Source: Gammaproteobacteria bacterium Milos-ODIII6
Lineage (GTDB): Bacteria > Pseudomonadota > Gammaproteobacteria > Chromatiales > Chromatiaceae
Direction of reading: 5' to 3'
Assembly (NCBI GenBank): GCA_029228645.1
Contig: JAPTHR010000009.1
Coordinates: 62,001-126,000, forward strand
DNA: 64,000 nt
Every line of letters starts with the position of its first letter. Within the stretch, counting starts at the first letter, position 1. The position numbers and the translations under genes are program-made. Positions 60,004 through 64,000 of this stretch are shown in pieces. The notes beneath the pieces are model-generated. The model had not been told where the DNA came from, did not search any database, and was given only the letters and a program-made list of their open reading frames with translations.

Positions 60004-61784
60004 TGCGCCAGCGCGACAAGGTCAAGGGTCCCATCCTGATCCCGTTCAGCCTGGTGTTGATCTGCGCGGTTGGAGCGCTGTTTCTGCTCGCATACAGCTA
60101 CGAGAGTGAAGTCCGTCAACGCGATCTGTCCAGCACGCTCAGGTCCGTCGAGCGTCTGTTCAGTCTGCAGATCGAGAACGACGCGTCGCGACTGCATGCG
60201 GCACTCTGTCCGATCAGCCGTGACGGCGATATTGCGGAAGCCTTTCTTGAGGGTGATCGCGATGCGCTGTTGGCCGAGACGGCGCCACTGTTCGAGCGCC
60301 TGCGCAGCCGGCACCGGGTGACGCATTTCTACATTCTGGATATCGAGCGCCGGGTGGTGCTGCGCGTCCATCAGCCGGACATGCGCGGCGACATCGTGGC
60401 GCGCGCGACCACCCTGCAGGCGCAGCGCTCGGGCAACGAGACCCACGGCATCGAGCTCGGTCCACTCGGCACCTTGACGCTGCGCGCCGTCAAGCCGTGG
60501 CGACACGAGGGACGGCTGATCGGCTACCTCGAGTTGGGCGAGGAGATCGGTCACGTCGGCGAGGAGATCCACCATGCCCTCGGCGTCGACCTGATCGTGG
60601 CCGTGCAGCCGCGCTTCCTCGGGTCCGCCGGGGAGCCGGTCGAGTCGGTCGAGTCGGTCGAGTCGGTCGAGTCGGTCGAGTCGGTCGAGTCGGTCGAGTC
60701 GGTCGGGAGGGCGGAGCCGGTCATTCTGAGCAATACCCTGGACGAGGTGCCCCCGGATATCGCCACACATCTGCGCGGCGTGGATGGCGCACGGACCATG
60801 CACGAGACGCTGTATCGCGGCCAGTCGCTGTACACGGCGATGCTGCCATTAACAGACGCAGCGGGGCGCGAGATCGGCGACATCGTGGTGGTTCGTGACG
60901 TGACTTCTCTCCAGGCGGGTTTCCGCAAGTCACTGGTGTTCGCCGCCGTACTGAGCTTGCTGTCGGGCGCACTGGTGTTTGGGCTGTTCTACGTCATCCT
61001 CGACCGCATCGAACGCGACTACAGGCACCAGCGAGAGATCGAAACCCGGTTCGCGAGGCTCAGTACTGAGCATCAACGGATCGTACAGATCGAAAAATTG
61101 TCCGAGGTCGGCCGAACGATCGGCGAGATAGCCCACCAGATCAACAACCCATTGGTCGGCGTGGTCAACATGGCGCAGCTCGCCGAGCGCGAGGCGGATG
61201 ATCCAGTGAGGGTGCGTGAACTTCTCGCCGATATCCGGCAGGCCGGCGCCGACAGCCACGCCTTCCTGCAGCGTATGCTGGCATTTACCAAGATCTCGCG
61301 CTTTGAGCGCAAACCGACCGAGATGAGCGATCTGATCGCGCAGACCATCGCGCTCTTCCAGCAGAGCACCGAGCAACACCCGGTGATCGATACTGAATTG
61401 CCACCGTCGCCAATGATGCTGGACGTCGATCCGGTGCTGGTTCGCCATGCCCTGTTCAACCTGCTGTCGAACGCAGCCCAGTTCAGTCCGCCAGGCGGGC
61501 GGATTCGCGTCCGGCTGCGACAGGAGCCGGGACCCGACATGCGCACGGGTTGGACCCTCGATGTCAGCGATCAGGGGCCGGGGTTGTCGAAGGAGGTGCG
61601 GGAAAAGCTCTTCACGCCGTTCTTCACGACCCAGTCGAGCGGGACAGGGCTCGGGCTCGCCGTGGTCCAACACGTGGCGATGCTGCATGATGGTCACGCG
61701 AGAGGAGACAATCAACGGGGAGGTGGCGCAGTTTTTGCGTTGTGGTTACCCCAAAACCCCTCAGATCAGGAAGCCCCCGCGTGA
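60003..61784 (+). CDS. membrane sensor histidine kinase
   Basis: 593 residues. TM1 at about residues 9-31 and TM2 at about 310-333 enclose a periplasmic ~280-residue sensor domain that looks cache-like (RHRVTHFYILDIERRVVLRVHQPDMRGDIV). HisKA carries phospho-acceptor His378 in IAHQINNPLVG, and HATPase has NLLSNAAQFSP, DQGPGLS and GTGLGLAVVQHVA. A 9-bp tandem repeat puts (VES)7 in the periplasmic part. Its natural partner is the adjacent NtrC-type regulator, whose GTG overlaps this stop. Confidence 0.88.
   Translation: MRQRDKVKGPILIPFSLVLICAVGALFLLAYSYESEVRQRDLSSTLRSVERLFSLQIENDASRLHAALCPISRDGDIAEAFLEGDRDALLAETAPLFERLRSRHRVTHFYILDIERRVVLRVHQPDMRGDIVARATTLQAQRSGNETHGIELGPLGTLTLRAVKPWRHEGRLIGYLELGEEIGHVGEEIHHALGVDLIVAVQPRFLGSAGEPVESVESVESVESVESVESVESVGRAEPVILSNTLDEVPPDIATHLRGVDGARTMHETLYRGQSLYTAMLPLTDAAGREIGDIVVVRDVTSLQAGFRKSLVFAAVLSLLSGALVFGLFYVILDRIERDYRHQREIETRFARLSTEHQRIVQIEKLSEVGRTIGEIAHQINNPLVGVVNMAQLAEREADDPVRVRELLADIRQAGADSHAFLQRMLAFTKISRFERKPTEMSDLIAQTIALFQQSTEQHPVIDTELPPSPMMLDVDPVLVRHALFNLLSNAAQFSPPGGRIRVRLRQEPGPDMRTGWTLDVSDQGPGLSKEVREKLFTPFFTTQSSGTGLGLAVVQHVAMLHDGHARGDNQRGGGAVFALWLPQNPSDQEAPA
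60639..60701 (+). repeat. 9-bp tandem repeat, seven copies, in the sensor kinase
   Basis: Seven perfect copies of GTCGAGTCG, encoding VES seven times (residues 213-233), inside the predicted periplasmic sensor. Unit length is a multiple of three, so slippage would shorten or lengthen the linker without breaking the frame. Perfect identity suggests recent expansion. Confidence 0.95.
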
Positions 61785-63136
61785 CCAGCAAGATCCTACT
61801 CGTCGACGACGACCGGCACACGGTCAAGCTGTTCGAGAATCTGTTCCGCAAGCGCCCGGAATCCCTCGAGGTGGCGGCGGATGCGGCCAGCGCGCGGGAG
61901 CGCTTTCGTGGCACGGATTACAACCTGATCCTGATGGACCAGCGACTGCCCGACGGCAACGGCCTCGACCTGATCCAGCAGATGCGCCGCGAACGTCCGC
62001 ACCAGATTGCGATCATGATCACCGGCTATGCCGATGTGCGGGATGCGGTGAGGGCGGTGCGCGAGGGCCTGTTCGATTATCTCACCAAGCCTTTCGACAA
62101 CCTCGACAGCCTCGAGACCGGCATCGAAAAGGCACTGGAACTCGACCGCGCCTACCGCGAGATCGACAGTCTGCGGCGTACCCTGGACGGACGGGCCGAA
62201 GGTCACAGCTTGATCGGCCAGTCGCTCGCCATCGAGCAGCTGTTGCAGCAGATCCGCCAGGTGGCGGGGCTGGATACCACGGTGTTGCTCGAGGGTGAGA
62301 GTGGTGTCGGCAAGGAGTTGGTATCGCGCATCCTGCATGCGGGCAGTCCGCGTGCCGAGCGGCCGTTTTTTGCAGTCAACTGCGGGGCGCTCTCAGAACA
62401 ATTGCTTGAGAGTACGCTGTTCGGTTACGAGAAAGGAGCCTTCACCGGCGCCGCCAAGGCGACCCCGGGTTACCTCGAACAGGCGGACGGGGGCACCCTG
62501 TTGCTCGACGAGGTGGCGGATATGAGTCCCAAGCTGCAGTCCAGCCTGCTGCGGGTGTTGCAGGAGCGCAGCTTTCGCCGGCTTGGCGGGTCCCGCCTGG
62601 TATCCAGCGATTTCCGCCTCATCTGCGCCTGTAATCGCTGCCTGGCCGACGAGGTGCGCAACAAGCTGTTCCGCGAGGACCTGTATTACCGGGTGAACGT
62701 GGTTGCCCTGCGTATCCCTCCGCTACGCGAAAGGCGGGAAGACATCCTGGCGTTGGCTTTGCATTTTCTCGAGCTGTTCAATACCAAGTTCGACAAGGCG
62801 GTCGGCCCTCTCACCCCGGAAGCCATCCGCCTGCTGGAGAATCACGCCTGGCCCGGCAATGTGCGCCAGTTGCGCCATGCGACCGAACGCCTGGTCGCGC
62901 TGCACCCAGGTGGGCCGGTGAGTGCCTCGCATCTCGGTTTTCTGCGTAAACCGGATGGGGCATCCGGCGATCCGGAAACTTCGCTCAAGTACGAGGATGA
63001 AAGGGCCCGGTTTGAACGTTCCTACCTCGACCGGCTGCTGAGCGCCGCGGACGGTAATGTCAGCGAGGCGGCCCGTATCAGCGGGATTGCCCGGCAGAAC
63101 CTCTACGAGCGCATGAAGCGTTGGGGCCTGTCATGA
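61781..63136 (+). CDS. NtrC-family sigma54-dependent response regulator
   Basis: 451 residues. Receiver domain (ILLVDDDRHTV, phospho-acceptor Asp in LILMDQRLPDG), AAA+ domain with Walker A GESGVGKE, the sigma54-contacting GAFTGA loop and Walker B GGTLLLDEV. A Fis-type HTH follows at the end (DGNVSEAARISGIARQNLYERMKRWGLS). The start is GTG 61781, overlapping the kinase stop (GTGA). A tandem operator and a -24/-12 promoter follow just downstream, so it probably activates the next gene. Confidence 0.9.
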   Translation: MTSKILLVDDDRHTVKLFENLFRKRPESLEVAADAASARERFRGTDYNLILMDQRLPDGNGLDLIQQMRRERPHQIAIMITGYADVRDAVRAVREGLFDYLTKPFDNLDSLETGIEKALELDRAYREIDSLRRTLDGRAEGHSLIGQSLAIEQLLQQIRQVAGLDTTVLLEGESGVGKELVSRILHAGSPRAERPFFAVNCGALSEQLLESTLFGYEKGAFTGAAKATPGYLEQADGGTLLLDEVADMSPKLQSSLLRVLQERSFRRLGGSRLVSSDFRLICACNRCLADEVRNKLFREDLYYRVNVVALRIPPLRERREDILALALHFLELFNTKFDKAVGPLTPEAIRLLENHAWPGNVRQLRHATERLVALHPGGPVSASHLGFLRKPDGASGDPETSLKYEDERARFERSYLDRLLSAADGNVSEAARISGIARQNLYERMKRWGLS

Positions 63137-63166
63137 TTCAATGACAACTGTCATTGAATTATGACA
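63129..63166 (+). promoter_or_regulatory. tandem operator, 2 x TGTCAT-N6-ATGACA
   Basis: Two identical 18-bp dyads, TGTCAT-N6-ATGACA, at 63129-63146 and 63149-63166, are separated by 2 bp (20 bp centre to centre, two helical turns, same face). The inner half-sites extend to an 11-bp palindrome around AC. The first overlaps the last codons of the NtrC-type gene. Symmetry, spacing and position fit an enhancer-type upstream activator site. Confidence 0.8.
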
Positions 63167-63251
63167 ACAGGTCTCGCTGAAGTGGGCTTTTCCTCGATAG
63201 AACCACTCCACTTTCCGTGGGTTTTCGTGGGAAATCACCTTTCATTTCCGA

Positions 63252-63267
63252 TGGCACGGTATATGCG
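63252..63267 (+). promoter_or_regulatory. sigma54 (-24/-12) promoter
   Basis: TGGCACGGTATATGCG has the invariant GG (63253-63254) and GC (63265-63266) with the required 10 bp between them. The -24 box TGGCAC is perfect and the -12 box reads ATGC for TTGC. It lies about 105 bp downstream of the tandem operator and should start transcription near 63278, giving a ~200-nt leader. Elsewhere 63167-63476 has no gene. Confidence 0.75.
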
Positions 63268-63476
63268 TAAGTACCTGTGGATACCTGCGGCCAGTGCCGG
63301 GTGTCTCTGTACCAGTTTCGGTGATTGTCCACAGGGGGAGGGCGTCGGCGTGCCGATCTGGATCGACAAACAGGCGGTCGAACCACGGGCGGTCGCGTTC
63401 GCCCGCGGACCCGATACGAGGTTCGCGTGGCGGGAAAAAAATAACCACGAACGACACCAGAGGAAGAGGAGAAATA

Positions 63477-64000
63477 ATGATGAAGCTCAACAGACTTTCG
63501 CGGTCCAGGCTCCTGGCAGGCGCCCTTGCGGCGATCTGCCTGGGCGTCGGGAGCGCACATGCGATCACGCTAAGCGGGGTGGTTGAAGATGGCGACGGCA
63601 TCAAGGTGGCGGGCGCCACCGTGTGGCTGATACCGGCCGCGGACGTGGCGGAGATGGGCAAGACGCCGATCGAAATCAAGAAAAACGCCGGCAACGACGA
63701 GCCACTGGAGGATAACCTCGCCGCGAACCGTGACCGCTACATGAAGGCGCAGACCGACGATAAGGGCCAGTTCACCCTGGCGGCCGTGCCGGCAGCCAGG
63801 TTCTTTCCCTACGTGGAGCCGGCCGGCAACCGCTACCTGCCCGGTGGCGACAAATCCCGCAAGGCCCTGACGGCAATAGAGCTGGCCAAGGAGCCATTGA
63901 TCATCAAGCTCTCGGGCAATACCCCGCCGAACTCGCACTATGTCGGCACCTCGAAATGCCTGAAGTGTCATGAGGATCAGGAGCATTTCCCCTCGACGCT
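63477..64000 (+). CDS. secreted c-type heme protein, 5' part only
   Basis: The gene runs off the window after about 174 codons. ATG 63477 (or the adjacent ATG 63480) follows GAGGAAGAGGAG. A signal peptide (RLLAGALAAICLGVGSAHA) precedes a carboxypeptidase-regulatory-like beta domain (ITLSGVVEDGDGIKVAGATVWL, FTLAAVPAARFFPYVEPAGN). A heme-attachment CLKCH follows at residues ~160-164 with HEDQEHFPS after. More hemes may follow beyond the edge. It is probably a sigma54-activated exported cytochrome, possibly multiheme. Confidence 0.8.
   Translation, partial: MMKLNRLSRSRLLAGALAAICLGVGSAHAITLSGVVEDGDGIKVAGATVWLIPAADVAEMGKTPIEIKKNAGNDEPLEDNLAANRDRYMKAQTDDKGQFTLAAVPAARFFPYVEPAGNRYLPGGDKSRKALTAIELAKEPLIIKLSGNTPPNSHYVGTSKCLKCHEDQEHFPST

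Noticed and set aside
60639-60701. CRISPR array in the sensor kinase gene
   Set aside because: Units are 9 bp and adjacent with no spacers; it is an in-frame microsatellite.
63159-63694. Leftward frames at the right edge
   Set aside because: They are antisense to the signal-peptide heme protein, and one covers the operator and sigma54 promoter.

Overview
The window is high-GC chromosomal DNA of a gammaproteobacterium. Its conserved gene strings (pyrG-kdsA-eno-ftsB-ispD; ispF-truD-surE-pcm-nlpD-rpoS; trpS-scpA-scpB-rluB; ubiG-mtaD-mtnA; fimT-pilVWXY1Y2E; thrS-infC-rpmI-rplT-pheS-pheT-ihfA-merR) are typical of Pseudomonas/Chromatiales-type genomes. The c-type cytochromes and the sulfur-bacterium-like gene mix suggest a respiring environmental lineage near Chromatiales; that placement is inference. 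No rRNA, CRISPR array, prophage or complete insertion sequence was found.

Layout. 0-5 kb: nucleotide, Kdo and isoprenoid synthesis, glycolysis and division (pyrG, kdsA, eno, ftsB, ispD). 5-9.5 kb: a signalling pair, an HDOD-GAF histidine kinase followed by a REC-PAS-GGDEF-EAL protein. 9.5-16.4 kb: tatD, ispF, truD, smr, surE, pcm, yqaA, nlpD, rpoS. 16.5-20 kb: a small conserved gene, a macrodomain protein, a periplasmic-type parvulin, yciI, yciB and an unknown helical protein. 20-26.7 kb: rnm, yciO, a site-2 protease, trpS, scpA, scpB, rluB and a base-excision glycosylase. 26.9-39.8 kb: a GGDEF protein, DoxX, an O-acetylhomoserine sulfhydrylase, a YciK-type SDR, a squalene/phytoene-synthase-like protein, a HAD phosphatase, a zinc-ribbon protein, a ClC protein, ubiG, mtaD, mtnA, an unknown membrane protein and a beta-CASP nuclease. 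40-47.4 kb: a type IV minor-pilin/PilY1 operon. 47.5-56.7 kb: bioA and the thrS-to-ihfA translation operon, followed by tRNA-Pro(GGG).

The last 7 kb (57-64 kb) is the accessory part and the most interesting. A leftward operon encodes two cytochrome c'/c556-like proteins and a metallo-beta-lactamase-fold protein whose first zinc-site histidines are replaced. A rightward operon encodes a small membrane protein, a Crp/Fnr-type regulator, a membrane histidine kinase with a (VES)7 tandem repeat, and an NtrC-type sigma54 activator. The two divergent leaders carry the same 22-bp element. Just behind the activator gene lie two tandem TGTCAT-N6-ATGACA operators and a good -24/-12 promoter. These point at a secreted heme-protein gene that runs off the window edge. 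I read this as a sigma54-controlled redox or electron-transfer module of unknown substrate.

Other points: infC starts at an AUC codon behind a strong hairpin; pheS is bracketed by two copies of a paired intergenic repeat; a 43-bp palindromic repeat occurs twice; and PilY1 ends in an 11-unit GDGSG-type repeat.
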